From Acidobacteria bacterium AB60 (GTDB lineage Bacteria > Acidobacteriota > Terriglobia > Terriglobales > Acidobacteriaceae): 64,000 nucleotides of DNA. Positions 53,224 to 62,807 of the stretch are shown piece after piece. Under the pieces are notes generated by a model, which was not told the DNA's origin, did no database searches, and worked only from the letters and a program-made list of their open reading frames with translations. Position 1 is the first letter of the stretch. Each line of letters starts with the position of its first letter. The stretch lies in NCBI GenBank assembly GCA_008682415.1, contig VANK01000006.1, positions 248,001 to 312,000 of the forward strand. Direction: 5' to 3'. Position numbers and translations under genes: made by a program.

Positions 53224-54204
53224 CTATTGCGCCTGGGCCTGAACTCCGGCATCCCGCCAAAATACGCTTGCCTGGCTCCCGGAAGCAAGAACCATGGCGC
53301 GGTGCGAAACCAGATCGATGGCCATGACCTGGGTCTTCTGCACTGCCGCCCCGGGCAGCGTCGCCGTATCCACCACAAGAACCTTGCGGTCAGGGGAGAG
53401 GGACGGGTGGAGAAGATGCAAGGCGCGATCGAAGCCGAGTTTGTGCACGTTCTTCCCGTCGAGGCTCACCTGGAATATGGACGCGACCACACCATCGCGC
53501 AAGGAAGCAAAGACGACTCCGTCGCCCGATGGGAGCCACGCGGACTCGAGTACGCCTGAAGTATCCTCGAGCACCTCTTTCTCCCCGGTGCCGTCGGCGT
53601 TCACGACCCAAAGAGAGCCTCCGGATTTCAAGCGGCCGAGGGCGCGCTCCACTAACAACTGTTTACCGTCCGGGGACCAGTGAGCGAGGCCCCCGTTGCC
53701 GAGTTGACGCAAGTTACTCCCGTCCTGGCCGATAACGGCAATGCGGTCGTTGGACGAAGTGAAGGCGATCTCTTTTCCGTTCGGGGACCACTCGGGGTAA
53801 CAGGCACCGCCATCACCGCGGGAGAGGCGTCGGTCACCCTTGCCATCGGAGTTCACGATCCGAATCTGGCCGAAGTCTCCCGGCCCGGTGCGTGCGCAAT
53901 AGGCGAGTCGGAGGCCGTCTGGGGACCACGTCGGATGCTCGCCTTCGGCGACCCAGCGCGGCTTGGCATCGATCGGGTCGCGCACATAAATATTCGGTTG
54001 ATTGGCCCGCACCAGTAACTGAGAGGAGCGCTCCGCGGCAGAAGAAGCACCGGAAAAACCGGGGCCGGATCCCAGCGGCACTTCATAGGCAATCTTGCCG
54101 ATTCCAAATTGCGAAGCGCCTGCTGTTGCCTGAGTTTGGGCAGCGGCCGAAACCGCAATCAAGAGCGCCGCCGCGAATGCGGTACAAAAGCCTGCTTTGG
54201 ACAT
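53224..54204 (-). CDS. TolB-like (PD40/WD40-like) beta-propeller protein, secreted
   Basis: About 326 residues from ATG 54204, where a signal peptide (GFCTAFAAALLIAVSAAAQ) begins; the frame is open to 54264. The mature chain repeats the PD40 motif: HPTWSPDGLRLAYCA, YPEWSPNGKEIAFTS, LAHWSPDGKQLLVE, ESAWLPSGDGVVFAS and HPSLSPDRKVLVVD, so five or six blades. TolB itself also has an N-terminal domain, absent here, and no pal, tolA or tolQR genes are near. It is probably a periplasmic binding propeller of unknown partner. Confidence 0.84.
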   Translation of the reverse strand: MSKAGFCTAFAAALLIAVSAAAQTQATAGASQFGIGKIAYEVPLGSGPGFSGASSAAERSSQLLVRANQPNIYVRDPIDAKPRWVAEGEHPTWSPDGLRLAYCARTGPGDFGQIRIVNSDGKGDRRLSRGDGGACYPEWSPNGKEIAFTSSNDRIAVIGQDGSNLRQLGNGGLAHWSPDGKQLLVERALGRLKSGGSLWVVNADGTGEKEVLEDTSGVLESAWLPSGDGVVFASLRDGVVASIFQVSLDGKNVHKLGFDRALHLLHPSLSPDRKVLVVDTATLPGAAVQKTQVMAIDLVSHRAMVLASGSQASVFWRDAGVQAQAQ

Positions 54205-54457
54205 GTTTCCAAGATTGTGGCAGGGGCAGATATTCCGCGCAAGCCGTTTTTTTGCGGGAAGCACTCTTCGGTTATTTGCACGTTCTGCACGGGCTGGGAT
54301 GGTTTTCCCATCGGGGCGACACAGTTTATGCCGGCGGCCGGCGTCGTCATTATGACGCGCGCCGGCTGGTTGCGCCCGGTTTGGTTCTTCCTGATGCGCG
54401 GAGGCTCTTTCTGCTGATGCGGGATCGAAGCGGCCCGCATTCCCCGATCAGGCCGTA

Positions 54458-55588
54458 TCAGGTTGTGGGCACAGCACTGCGAACCCGGAAGCGCTTCATC
54501 TGGACCGACAGGGCGCGCTCGATCTTCTTGAGCTCTTTCTGCTCGGCGGGGACAGCGAAGGTGCTGGCGATGCCGCGGCGGGAGGCCCGGCCGGTGCGTC
54601 CGATGCGGTGGACGAAGTCTTCGGCCTGCTTGGGCATGTCGAAGTTGACGACGTGGCCGACGTGGGGAACGTCAATACCGCGGGCCGCGACGTCTGTGGC
54701 GACGAGGACGCGATGGCGGCCTTCGGTGAAGCCGCGAAGGGCGGAGTTGCGCTGTGCCTGGGTGCGATCGCCGTGAATCTGGGCGGTGGCGTGTCCGGAC
54801 CGGGAGAGGCGCCGGGCGAGGCGGTCGGCTCCGTGCTTGGTGCGAACGAAGACGAGGAAGCTTCCGTTTTCCTGCTGAAGAAGGTGCTCGAGCAGCTCCT
54901 GCTTCTTCTCCTTATCCACCTCGAACGTGCGGAGCTCGACGTTCTCAGCGGGCCGGGAGACGGCGCCGATTTCGATGCGGACGGGGTTCACGAGATAGCG
55001 GTTTGCGATCTCGCGCACCGCGCCCTCGAGGGTGGCGGAGTAGCAGAGCGTCTGGCGCTGCGACGGCAGTTCAGCGACGATACGCGCTATGGCGGGCTGG
55101 AAGCCCATGTCGAGCATGCGGTCGACTTCGTCGAAGACGAGAATCTCGACCTGGTCGAGGCGCACGAGACGGCGCTTGATGTAGTCCTCAAGGCGGCCGG
55201 GGGTGGCGACGATAAGGCGAGCGCCGCGGCGGATGGTGTCGAGCTGGGGCCCTTCGGCCATGCCGCCGACGACGAGGGCGACCATGCTGGCCTGGTTGGG
55301 ACGAATGGCGCGGTAGACCTTCTCCACCTGCATGGCCAGCTCGCGCGTGGGCAGAAGCACCAGCGCTGTGGCGCCGCGGGCCTTGGACTTCTCAATCCGC
55401 TCAATGATGGGAATGAGAAAGCTGAGGGTCTTGCCGGTGCCGGTCTGGGCCGTGGCGAGGACGTCACGGGCCTCAAGAGCGGGCGGAATGGCGCCGGCCT
55501 GCACCGGAGTGGGAGTTGTGAATTTATTGGCATTCAGCCGCGCCAGAAGGGCGGGCGAGATGGGAAGCTGCGAAAACTGTGTGATCAA
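54458..55588 (-). CDS. DEAD-box-family RNA helicase (RhlE-like) with DEVD in motif II
   Basis: ATP-dependent RNA helicase core of 376 residues, without a long C-terminal extension. The start is a TTG (55588); no good ATG is nearby. Motifs: Q motif FTTPTPVQAGAIP, I AQTGTGKT, Ia PTRELA, Ib TPGRLEDY, II DEVD (instead of DEAD), III SAT, IV FLVFVRTK, V ATDVAARGIDVP, VI HRIGRTGRA. DEVD is uncommon but keeps the essential D-E-x-D. The substrate is unknown; cold-shock and ribosome-assembly roles are usual for the family. Confidence 0.92.
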   Translation of the reverse strand: MITQFSQLPISPALLARLNANKFTTPTPVQAGAIPPALEARDVLATAQTGTGKTLSFLIPIIERIEKSKARGATALVLLPTRELAMQVEKVYRAIRPNQASMVALVVGGMAEGPQLDTIRRGARLIVATPGRLEDYIKRRLVRLDQVEILVFDEVDRMLDMGFQPAIARIVAELPSQRQTLCYSATLEGAVREIANRYLVNPVRIEIGAVSRPAENVELRTFEVDKEKKQELLEHLLQQENGSFLVFVRTKHGADRLARRLSRSGHATAQIHGDRTQAQRNSALRGFTEGRHRVLVATDVAARGIDVPHVGHVVNFDMPKQAEDFVHRIGRTGRASRRGIASTFAVPAEQKELKKIERALSVQMKRFRVRSAVPTT

Positions 55589-55985
55589 AATTCTTTCTTT
55601 TCAGGATTCCGGCGGCTCTTTTCCCGGGAGCCGATCAAACGGAACCGATGTTGCGGCGCAGCGCGGAGGCGCGCCTGCATAGAGTATGCGTAAATCTCGG
55701 ACTTAAGAGCAGCACGGTGTGCTGCGGAGCCGGCCCACGCTGGTATCAGCCGGAGGCAAAGCCGTTCCGGCTACCCCGGACCACGCCGGACTGCCGCATG
55801 CGGCAGGTCTCGACCAATGGCGGCGTCGACGTTCGAGCGCCTCGGGGTTACGCTGTAGGGGCTTGGGGGAAAACTGTGCGGGGCAAACTGAGCCACTCAC
55901 GACCAAATCACTGAGCGCAAATACAGTTTAGCACGAGTGGAGTTGCGCCCGGTCCTTTCCGGTATCGACCGGGCGCGTAATGGAA
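55589..55985. other. Intergenic region between the helicase and the GH3 gene
   Basis: A 397-base stretch, GC-rich, without a convincing gene. It contains a hairpin at 55945-55976 near the GH3 gene's 3' end and several imperfect inverted repeats (for example around 55790-55806, with CCGCATGCGG). I looked for riboswitch and tRNA hallmarks and found none I could support. Confidence 0.5.
55945..55976 (-). terminator. Hairpin at the 3' side of the GH3 gene
   Basis: GCGCCCGGTC pairs perfectly with GACCGGGCGC across a 12-base loop, 9 bases past the stop codon on the minus strand. There is no T-tract, so it is a weak terminator or a transcript-stabilising hairpin. Confidence 0.5.
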
Positions 55986-58292
55986 TTACCTGGTAACGGT
56001 GAGTTCCGCATGGAGCGGAGCGGTCGAGTCTTCTCCGGCCCATACATCGAACGTGGACGGCTCCACGGCCCAGACCTTGGTTTGCGGGCTCCAGAACTGG
56101 AGTTCGTTCTTGCCCAGCGGGAACGTCAGTGTCTGGGTCTCGCCGGGTTTGAGGGCAACGCGGCGGAAGCCTTCCAGCTGGCGCACGGGGCGGGATGCGG
56201 AGCCGTAGCGCTGGTGAATGTAGACCTGGGCGACGGCATCCCCTGCCACCGAGCCTGTGTTGGTGACGTCGACGGTGGCCTCGGTCGCTTCCCCGGCTTT
56301 GATGCTCGTCTTGGAGAGCTTCAGGTTGTCGAACTTGAAGGTGGTGTAGCTGAGACCGTAGCCGAAGGGATACTGCGGCTTGCTGCTGATATCCCAGTAG
56401 CGCGAGGTGAAGTTGGGCCGGTCTTCCGGCTCGTGGGTCAAGTTGTGGTTGTAATAGAGGGGCTCCTGGCCTGACGAGCGCGGCCAGCTCACCGGCAGGT
56501 GACCACCGGGGTTGATATCGCCGAAGAGCACGTCGGCCGTGGCGCTGCCGCCCTCGGTGCCGGGGAACCAGGTTTCCAGAATAGCGGGCACGTGTTCTGC
56601 AGCCCAATGGATGTCGAGGGGGCGTCCGTTCTCAAGGACCAGCACTACTGGTTTGCCGCTCGCCACGGCAGTCTCGAGCATCTGCTCCTGGATACCGGGC
56701 AGGTCGAGCCGCGCCCGCGAGGATGCTTCGCTGCTCATACCCGAGGTTTCGCCCATCACGGCGATCACCACATCGGCGGCTTCCGCGGCTTCCCTTGTCT
56801 TCTTCAGCCAGTCGGCGGTCTCTTCGGGAGTTGGAGGCGGCAAAACCTTCTTGCCTGAGAACTGATCGAGCAGACCGAGAAAGGACTTCGACGGCTCGGG
56901 GCCTGCAACGGTGGTGATCTGGGCGTCGGGTTCGAGGGCGGCCTTGATGCCGGCCAGCACGGTGACGGGATGGCTCTTGCTGCCGGACCCGAACAGTCCC
57001 TCAACTGTCCATCCGCCTTCGATGTCGTGGACAGAATCTGCCAGCGGGCCGATGACGGCCACCTTCTTCAGGTTCTTTGCCAGCGGAAGCGTGTGGTTCT
57101 CATTTTTGAGGAGCACCATGGAGCGCGCGGCCAGTTTGCGCTCCAGGGCCAGACCTTCGGGACGGCTAAGCGTCTGGTCCACCTTCGACTCATCGACGTA
57201 GGGGTTGTCAAAGAGTCCCAGCTGGTACTTGAGGGCAAGGATGGGCAGGACGGCCGCGTCGATCGTGGCCATGGGCACCTTGCCGTCGCTCACCAGCTTG
57301 GCGAGGTTGTTCATGTAGGTGCCGCTGGCCATGTCCATATCCAGCCCGGCGGTGATGGCCTTGTAGGCGGCGTCCGACGGATCCGCGGCATAGCCGTGGG
57401 TGACAAGGCTGCCCACGGCGAAGGCATCGGAGAGAACAAATCCCTTGAAGCCAACCTCTCCGCGAAGAACGTCGGTGAGGAGCCAGTGATTGCCGCTGGC
57501 GGGAACATCGTTCAAGTCCATGTAAGCGGACATGAAGCTGCCGGCGCCCTCATCGGCGGCGGCGCGAAAAGGCGGCAGGTAGACGTTGCGGAAGAGCTCT
57601 TCTGGAATGTACGAGGCGTCGTAGTCGCGTCCGCCTTCGGCCGCGCCATAGCCCCCGTAGTGCTTGACGCAGACGGAGACGCTGTTGGGGCCGAGCTTGT
57701 CGCCCTGGAATCCGCGCACCTGGGCGCGAGCCATGGCGGCCCCCAGGTACGGATCTTCGCCGGCTCCCTCTACGATGCGACCCCAGCGCTTGTCGCGGGC
57801 GATGTCGACCATGGGGGTGAAGGTGAGCTGAATGCCGGCGGCGCGCGCATCTTCTCCGGCCAGCTTTTGCGCCTGCTCCTCGACGGATGGGTCCCAGGAG
57901 GATGCCATGCCCAGCGGGACGGGAAAGACGGTGCGATACCCGTGAATGACATCGAAGCCGAAGAGGATGGGGATGTGGAGGCGGGACTTCTCGACGGCGA
58001 TGTGCTGAAGACGATTGATCTCTTTCACATCGATGAGCCAGAGGACGGAGCCAACCTTGCCCTGGGCGATGGCGTTGTCGGGTTTTTCCGTGGCGAGCCC
58101 GGGCATGACAATGCCCGCCGCTTCGGTGAGCTGTCCCACTTTTTCATCGAGGTTCATCTGCTTGAGAAGAGCGCGGGCGCGTTGCTCCGAATCGGAGCTG
58201 AATGGCGAGTGTTGAGCAAGGGCGGCGGTTGATGGCACCAGGAGTGTCAGGAGCATCAGCGCGCCGGAGAGGGCCGTTTTTTTTTCGTACAT
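55986..58292 (-). CDS. bglX: GH3 beta-glucosidase (BglX type), exported
   Basis: Periplasmic glycoside hydrolase of 768 residues from ATG 58292 (GAGG at eight bases); the longer frame to 58628 overlaps the aldolase gene and is not used. Signal peptide ends near STAALAQ. The GH3 N-terminal barrel has VKEINRLQHIAVEKSRL, PILFGFDVIHGYRTVFP, WGRIVEGAGEDPYL, CVKHYGGYGAAEGG and VLSDAFAVGSL, with the nucleophile Asp in SDA (SDW in many relatives). The GH3 C-terminal domain and a fibronectin-III-like domain (YPFGYGLSYTTFKF onward) follow. It should release glucose from beta-linked oligosaccharides. Neighbours: aldolase, sugar porter, regulator. Confidence 0.93.
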   Translation of the reverse strand: MYEKKTALSGALMLLTLLVPSTAALAQHSPFSSDSEQRARALLKQMNLDEKVGQLTEAAGIVMPGLATEKPDNAIAQGKVGSVLWLIDVKEINRLQHIAVEKSRLHIPILFGFDVIHGYRTVFPVPLGMASSWDPSVEEQAQKLAGEDARAAGIQLTFTPMVDIARDKRWGRIVEGAGEDPYLGAAMARAQVRGFQGDKLGPNSVSVCVKHYGGYGAAEGGRDYDASYIPEELFRNVYLPPFRAAADEGAGSFMSAYMDLNDVPASGNHWLLTDVLRGEVGFKGFVLSDAFAVGSLVTHGYAADPSDAAYKAITAGLDMDMASGTYMNNLAKLVSDGKVPMATIDAAVLPILALKYQLGLFDNPYVDESKVDQTLSRPEGLALERKLAARSMVLLKNENHTLPLAKNLKKVAVIGPLADSVHDIEGGWTVEGLFGSGSKSHPVTVLAGIKAALEPDAQITTVAGPEPSKSFLGLLDQFSGKKVLPPPTPEETADWLKKTREAAEAADVVIAVMGETSGMSSEASSRARLDLPGIQEQMLETAVASGKPVVLVLENGRPLDIHWAAEHVPAILETWFPGTEGGSATADVLFGDINPGGHLPVSWPRSSGQEPLYYNHNLTHEPEDRPNFTSRYWDISSKPQYPFGYGLSYTTFKFDNLKLSKTSIKAGEATEATVDVTNTGSVAGDAVAQVYIHQRYGSASRPVRQLEGFRRVALKPGETQTLTFPLGKNELQFWSPQTKVWAVEPSTFDVWAGEDSTAPLHAELTVTR

Positions 58293-58444
58293 GTTTTTGC
58301 CTCGCAAGAAGAACCAGCGAGGATAGCCTTCCAGGCGGCGGATTGTCAGCATGTGTCTTTGAATCACGGTGATCGGAAAAGCGAAAAGAGCGAAGAGGTC
58401 TTCCGGTATACCGGGCGCGGTCGGGGCGCAGGAGGATCGCGACT

Positions 58445-59248
58445 TTAGAGCCGGGCGGGTGCGGTCCGAGCTGGCAGGCTGGCAAGCCGGAGATCGGGCA
58501 AGCCCGCCTCGCGCTTGCGGAGAAGGATCTCCTCGATCTTCTCCTCGGGAATGGGCCGCAGTGCGCGGCCGAGCTGGCGCGCGATGGTCAACGTCCGGCA
58601 ATAGGTATCGAGTGTTTCGACCAGCCACTCGGCATGGGTCACGGTGTCAGACCAGCAGACGACGCCGTGATTGGCCAGCAGGATGGTGTTGTGGTGGCGG
58701 GCGTAGGGGATCACGGTATCGGCGAATGCCTGCGTGCCGGGTGTCTCATAGGGCGCCAGGGCGGCCACGCCCACGAAGTACTCGTACTCCGCGACCAGGC
58801 CGTTGGGCGGTGCTTCGCCGGTGATGGCGAAGGCCGTGGCATGCGGCGGATGACAATGCACCACCGCGCGCGCTTGAGGATTTGCCTTGTAGATCGCCAG
58901 GTGAAGCAGAATCTCGCTGGTGCGCGCGCGACTGCCGGCCAGGATGTTCCCTTCGAGATCGGAGAGGCAGATGTCGTCCAGTTCCAGATCCGCCTTGCAC
59001 ATCATGGTGGGAGTACAGAGGACATAACGAGAACCAATGCGCGCGCTGACATTACCACCATTGCCGTCCACGTATTGGCGGTCCCAGAGCTTGCCGCCGA
59101 TCTTGAGGATTTCGGCGCGCAGGGCGAGGGCCTCTGGCGTTCGCGCCGCCACCGTGGGAGTGAGCTCGAAGGGCAGAGATCCCGTTGCTACCGGCGGGGG
59201 CGCCACCGGAGCTGCGCTGGCCGGTTCCATCAAACATTTGTCGGCCAT
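58445..59248 (-). CDS. Class II aldolase/adducin family protein
   Basis: A 267-residue zinc-dependent aldolase-like protein. About 35 N-terminal residues (Ala/Pro-rich) precede the core. Visible motifs: GNVSARIGSRYVLCTPT, the catalytic Glu region TSEILLHLAIY, the zinc ligands HCHPPHATAF, and a third His in LLANHGVVCW. Families include L-fuculose-phosphate aldolase, ribulose-5-phosphate epimerase and methylthioribulose dehydratase; the exact substrate is not clear. It lies between the GH3 glucosidase and a sugar porter on the same strand, so a sugar-phosphate role is reasonable. Confidence 0.87.
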   Translation of the reverse strand: MADKCLMEPASAAPVAPPPVATGSLPFELTPTVAARTPEALALRAEILKIGGKLWDRQYVDGNGGNVSARIGSRYVLCTPTMMCKADLELDDICLSDLEGNILAGSRARTSEILLHLAIYKANPQARAVVHCHPPHATAFAITGEAPPNGLVAEYEYFVGVAALAPYETPGTQAFADTVIPYARHHNTILLANHGVVCWSDTVTHAEWLVETLDTYCRTLTIARQLGRALRPIPEEKIEEILLRKREAGLPDLRLASLPARTAPARL

Positions 59249-59364
59249 TCTCCCGCGCCCTCCGCGCGAATGAAGCGAGATGCTGCTCTATCTATATGAC
59301 AGAGGCGCTCCTGGTGCTGGTGACTTTGATCACCGCGCTGCGTGAAGGGGAAGTGCGAATCGGC

Positions 59365-60699
59365 TCAGTTCTCGGCCGGAACCAGCCTCCTCTGGAGTTC
59401 CTCGAGTGTTTGACCCTTGGTTTCCGGATAGAAGAACAAGACGACGATGAACTGCACGACGGTCATCACCGAAAAGAAGACGAACGGAGCACCCCCCGTG
59501 CGCGCGGCCAGAATGGGAAAGATCTGGGCAATCAGGGCGTTCATGATCCAGTGAGAGCTGTTGCCGACGCCCTGGCCTTTGGACCGTACCGCATTGGGAA
59601 ATACCTCCCCGATGTAGACCCAGATGACCGCCCCCTGGGACAACGCGAAGAAGGCGATGTAGACGACGAGCAGCCAGAGCAGGGCGCCCTGGTGCGAATT
59701 GGTGTTGAACACCCAGGCGACCCCGGCGAGGCAGGCGGCGGTCCCGGCCGCGCCGGTCAAAAGCAGAGTCTTGCGGCCTAGTTTGTCGATGGCAGCCATG
59801 CCCACCATCGTGAAGACGAGGTTGGTGGCGCCGATGACCACGCCCTGGAGATCGCCCGAGACCTGGCTGAAGCCGGCGCGCGCGAAGATGCTGTTCAGGT
59901 AATAGAGGATGGCATTGATGCCGGCGAGCTGATTGAAGGCTCCGATGGTGATGGCGAGGAAGAGCGGGTAACGATACTTCCAGCGGAAGACGGGGACGTG
60001 CGCCGAGGCGTGTTCCTGCTGGAGGGCGGCGCGGATATCGGCAAGTTCGGCTTCGGGGTTCGGCTCGCCCATGAGCTTCAGCACGGCCAAGGCTTCGTCG
60101 ATGCGATTCTGCGAAGCGGACCAGCGTGGACTGCGGGGGATGCCGAAGAGCAACACGAGGAAGCCGAGGGCGGGAAGAGCCGCGACGCCAAGCTGCCAGC
60201 GCCACTCGGAGGCGCCGAAGTGCATTTCGCGGACGGCGAAGTTGGAGGCATAGGCGAGCAGGATGCCGGTGACCACGTTGAACTGGAAGACGCCCACCAG
60301 GCGGCCACGCCACTTGGCGGGTGCGAGTTCCGCGATGTACACGGGGCCGAGTACGGAGGAGGCGCCGATGCCGAGGCCGCCGAGGAAGCGGAAGACCATC
60401 AACGACGGCCAATCCCAGGCGAAGGCGCATCCCAACGCGGAGATCAGGTAAAGCACCGCGGTGATGCGCAGTGTTTCGCGGCTACCGAGCCGCTGACCCG
60501 CAGGGCCTGCTACCAGGCAGCCGATCACGGTTCCCGCCAGAGCGATGGAGACGGTGAATCCTTCGGCACTGGCATTGAGGTGATAGAGGTCTGTGATGGC
60601 GCGGATGGCTCCGGAGATAACCGCGGTGTCGAATCCGAAGAGTAATCCGCCGAGCGCACCTGTGAGGGTGGCCTTGATCAGGTTTACGTTGGGTCGCAT
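59365..60699 (-). CDS. Sugar porter family MFS transporter
   Basis: A 444-residue transporter with 12 expected helices. ATG 60699 has AAGGA at good spacing; the longer frame to 60966 overlaps the regulator and is not used. Sugar-porter signatures: GGLLFGFDTAVISGAI in helix 1, RFLGGLGIGASSVLGPVYIAELAPAKWRG (R-x-G-R-R-type and PESPR-like loops), QLAGINAILYYLNSIF, DKLGRKTLL, and the C-terminal PETKGQTLEEL. The PESPR motif after helix 6 reads IPRSPRW. Probable sugar:H+ symporter for products of the adjacent glucosidase. Confidence 0.92.
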   Translation of the reverse strand: MRPNVNLIKATLTGALGGLLFGFDTAVISGAIRAITDLYHLNASAEGFTVSIALAGTVIGCLVAGPAGQRLGSRETLRITAVLYLISALGCAFAWDWPSLMVFRFLGGLGIGASSVLGPVYIAELAPAKWRGRLVGVFQFNVVTGILLAYASNFAVREMHFGASEWRWQLGVAALPALGFLVLLFGIPRSPRWSASQNRIDEALAVLKLMGEPNPEAELADIRAALQQEHASAHVPVFRWKYRYPLFLAITIGAFNQLAGINAILYYLNSIFARAGFSQVSGDLQGVVIGATNLVFTMVGMAAIDKLGRKTLLLTGAAGTAACLAGVAWVFNTNSHQGALLWLLVVYIAFFALSQGAVIWVYIGEVFPNAVRSKGQGVGNSSHWIMNALIAQIFPILAARTGGAPFVFFSVMTVVQFIVVLFFYPETKGQTLEELQRRLVPAEN

Positions 60700-60776
60700 G
60701 GTGGTCCTTGATAGAACACACCATCCTACAGAGCCGGAACAGGGGGCGTACAGGCGGCCCGGGTGCTGCGGATAAT

Positions 60777-61376
60777 CTACTGGGTTCCCTGGCCTCCGCC
60801 CGGGGCCGGCATTACCAACAGGATCCGGCAGCGCTGGTTGCCCTGGGCGTTCAGCGATGTGGGCATGCGCGTTTCGAGGTAGGCGCAATCGCCGGTTTCC
60901 AGTATCTGACTCATGCCATCGCTGCCGATCTGGACCGCGCCTTCGAGCACATGAAGAAAGGCGCAAACTTCAGCGTTGGCCGGTGAGAACGGGAACGGAG
61001 CGTTTGTCAGTTCGATCATCTCCGCGACCATGCGGGGCTTCTCCGAAGGAGAGTTGAGAGGAACCGACCCTGCAGGTTCTCCGATCTTGCCGCTGGACTC
61101 GAGATAAGCCTTGCGGGTAACCGAAAGACTGTGCCTGGTGGGTTCGCAGAAGAAGTGCCCCATGCCCACTCCGTAGATCCGGCAGATGGTTGCCAAGGTG
61201 GGGAGGGTCGGGATCATGCGTTCGGTCTCCAGCTTGGACAGAAGGGCGGTGGAGAGCCCCGTCTCTGAGGCAAGGCGAGAGAGGGTAAGATGTTTCCGCA
61301 TCCGAAGAGCCCGCAGTTTCATGCCGATGCAATACGGCTCAAGAGACCATTGCGCGTAAGAAAGCGACTTTGCCAT
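60777..61376 (-). CDS. XRE-family regulator with C-terminal cupin domain
   Basis: A 199-residue transcription factor. The helix-turn-helix covers about residues 19-75 (MKLRALRMRKHLTLSRLASE, then GLSTALLSKLETERMIPTL). The cupin sensor domain covers about 110-190 (VCAFLHVLEGAVQIGSDG, ETGDCAYLETRMPTSLNAQG). Regulators with this plan often sense a small metabolite and control neighbouring transport or catabolic genes. It lies upstream of the sugar porter on the same strand, 77 bases away, and probably controls the locus. ATG start with a weak ribosome site. Confidence 0.9.
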   Translation of the reverse strand: MAKSLSYAQWSLEPYCIGMKLRALRMRKHLTLSRLASETGLSTALLSKLETERMIPTLPTLATICRIYGVGMGHFFCEPTRHSLSVTRKAYLESSGKIGEPAGSVPLNSPSEKPRMVAEMIELTNAPFPFSPANAEVCAFLHVLEGAVQIGSDGMSQILETGDCAYLETRMPTSLNAQGNQRCRILLVMPAPGGGQGTQ

Positions 61377-61622
61377 GGGAAAACTCCACTCTCAGAGTGC
61401 GCCGATGGTGATTGGCAAACAGGAGAAATTTTGGAAATTTTGGATTGGTCCGCGCGATAGGATAAGAGTGGCCGTGGTATTCCCATTTTGAATCGTTAAC
61501 CGCGGTTCCGGTGACGTTTCTTGTTCTCGAGTTCGCTCCCCAACAATCGGTGGTGGCGACAAAAAAATGGATTCTGAGCGCACTCTAAATGCGCAATCAT
61601 TTCATTCCCTGAGGCAATTATT

Positions 61623-62807
61623 GTGATCATCTCTCCCTCGAAGGACTTCCTTTCTCTGGTACGCCTCACTCTCCTTGCGCTCCTGGCAGGGGGGATAGGC
61701 TGGCAGTGCACCGCACAGCAGGCAGCCGACGTACTGGTGCTCAGCAACGGCGACACACTCCACGGCAAGCTGGTGAATGAGGTCGCCGGCAAGGTCACAT
61801 TCCACACGGAGTCTCTTGGCGATGTAGCACTGAGCTGGGACAAGATCAAGGAATTGCACGCGGGCGGTAACTTCGCGGTCCTGGACAAAACCGTGAAACA
61901 GGGCCGCAAGAAGCACGAGGACCACATCCCCACTGGCACGCTGGACGTGCAAGAGGGCGCGGTGACGGTCCGGGGGAAAGATGCGCCGGCTCCCATTCCC
62001 GTGAAGAACGCCGAGTATATCGTCGACGCGGTAGTTTTGGACAAGCAGTTGAATCACGAACCCAACATCGTGACGGGATGGAATGGGGCCGCAACCGCAG
62101 GCGCAACGCTGGTGCAGGCAACGCAAAATCAATACACCGTGTCGGGAGCGCTGGGGTTGGTGCGGGTGGTGCCCACGGTGAGCTGGCTCGATCCGCGGAA
62201 CCGGACAGCCCTTGACTTCAGCGGGTCGTACGGGAAGATCACTCAGCCTGCCTATACGGTCGGCGGAGTTACCGTAGCGGCGACGACCACCAAATCGGCG
62301 ATCTATCACGCCGACGCGGAGCGGGACCAATATCTCTCGCGGCGATTCTTCGCGCTGGCGCAGACGGCTTTCGATCATAACTTCTCGCAGGATCTGGAAC
62401 TGCAACAAATCTACGGAGGCGGAATGGGGTGGACGATCTTCTCCACGCCGCGCCATGAAGCAGATCTCAAGGCGACCGTTCAGTATGAGAAGCAGCAGTT
62501 CATCAGCGGAGGCGCGGGCACGAACCAGAACCTGGTTGGCTCCACCTTTTCGGCGAGCTACATGGCGAAGATGAAGCTTCTGACGTATGCTCAAAACCTG
62601 CAATTCATTCCCTCGTACAACACGCCACGGGCGTATTCAGCGAGCGAGACGAATACGGTCACGTTCCCGGCGTACAAGAGCCTCGGATTTTCGGTGGGAA
62701 CCATCGACTCATACCTGAACGATCCCCCTGCCTCCGAGCCTCCCACCAAGCGCAATTCCTTTCAGTTCACGATGGGCCTCACGTACGGGATCAAATCAAA
62801 GTACTGA
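61623..62807 (+). CDS. DUF481 family outer-membrane protein
   Basis: A 394-residue secreted protein. The signal peptide (LVRLTLLALLAGGIGWQC region) is followed by a small SH3-like beta segment (DVLVLSNGDTLHGKLVNEVAGKVTF, VALSWDKIKELHAG), often present before DUF481. The C-terminal two thirds form the DUF481 barrel (YTVSGALGLVRVVP, RTALDFSGSYGKIT, AIYHADAERDQYLSRRFFALAQTAFDHNFSQDLELQQIYGGGMG in sequence, shown here only by pieces such as IYGGGMGWTIF, and a last strand FTMGLTYGIKSKY). The DUF481 relatives are salt- or acid-induced porin-like proteins. Divergent from the XRE-cupin gene. Confidence 0.85.
   Translation: MIISPSKDFLSLVRLTLLALLAGGIGWQCTAQQAADVLVLSNGDTLHGKLVNEVAGKVTFHTESLGDVALSWDKIKELHAGGNFAVLDKTVKQGRKKHEDHIPTGTLDVQEGAVTVRGKDAPAPIPVKNAEYIVDAVVLDKQLNHEPNIVTGWNGAATAGATLVQATQNQYTVSGALGLVRVVPTVSWLDPRNRTALDFSGSYGKITQPAYTVGGVTVAATTTKSAIYHADAERDQYLSRRFFALAQTAFDHNFSQDLELQQIYGGGMGWTIFSTPRHEADLKATVQYEKQQFISGGAGTNQNLVGSTFSASYMAKMKLLTYAQNLQFIPSYNTPRAYSASETNTVTFPAYKSLGFSVGTIDSYLNDPPASEPPTKRNSFQFTMGLTYGIKSKY

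Noticed and set aside
54159-54440. 93-codon minus-strand frame between the helicase and the TolB-like gene
   Set aside because: No ribosome site, no recognisable domain, and it overlaps the signal peptide region of the TolB-like gene. It cannot be supported as a gene.
55640-55900. Cobalamin or other riboswitch in the spacer after the helicase
   Set aside because: Inverted repeats are present, but no conserved riboswitch core could be recognised, and the downstream gene is not a vitamin gene.
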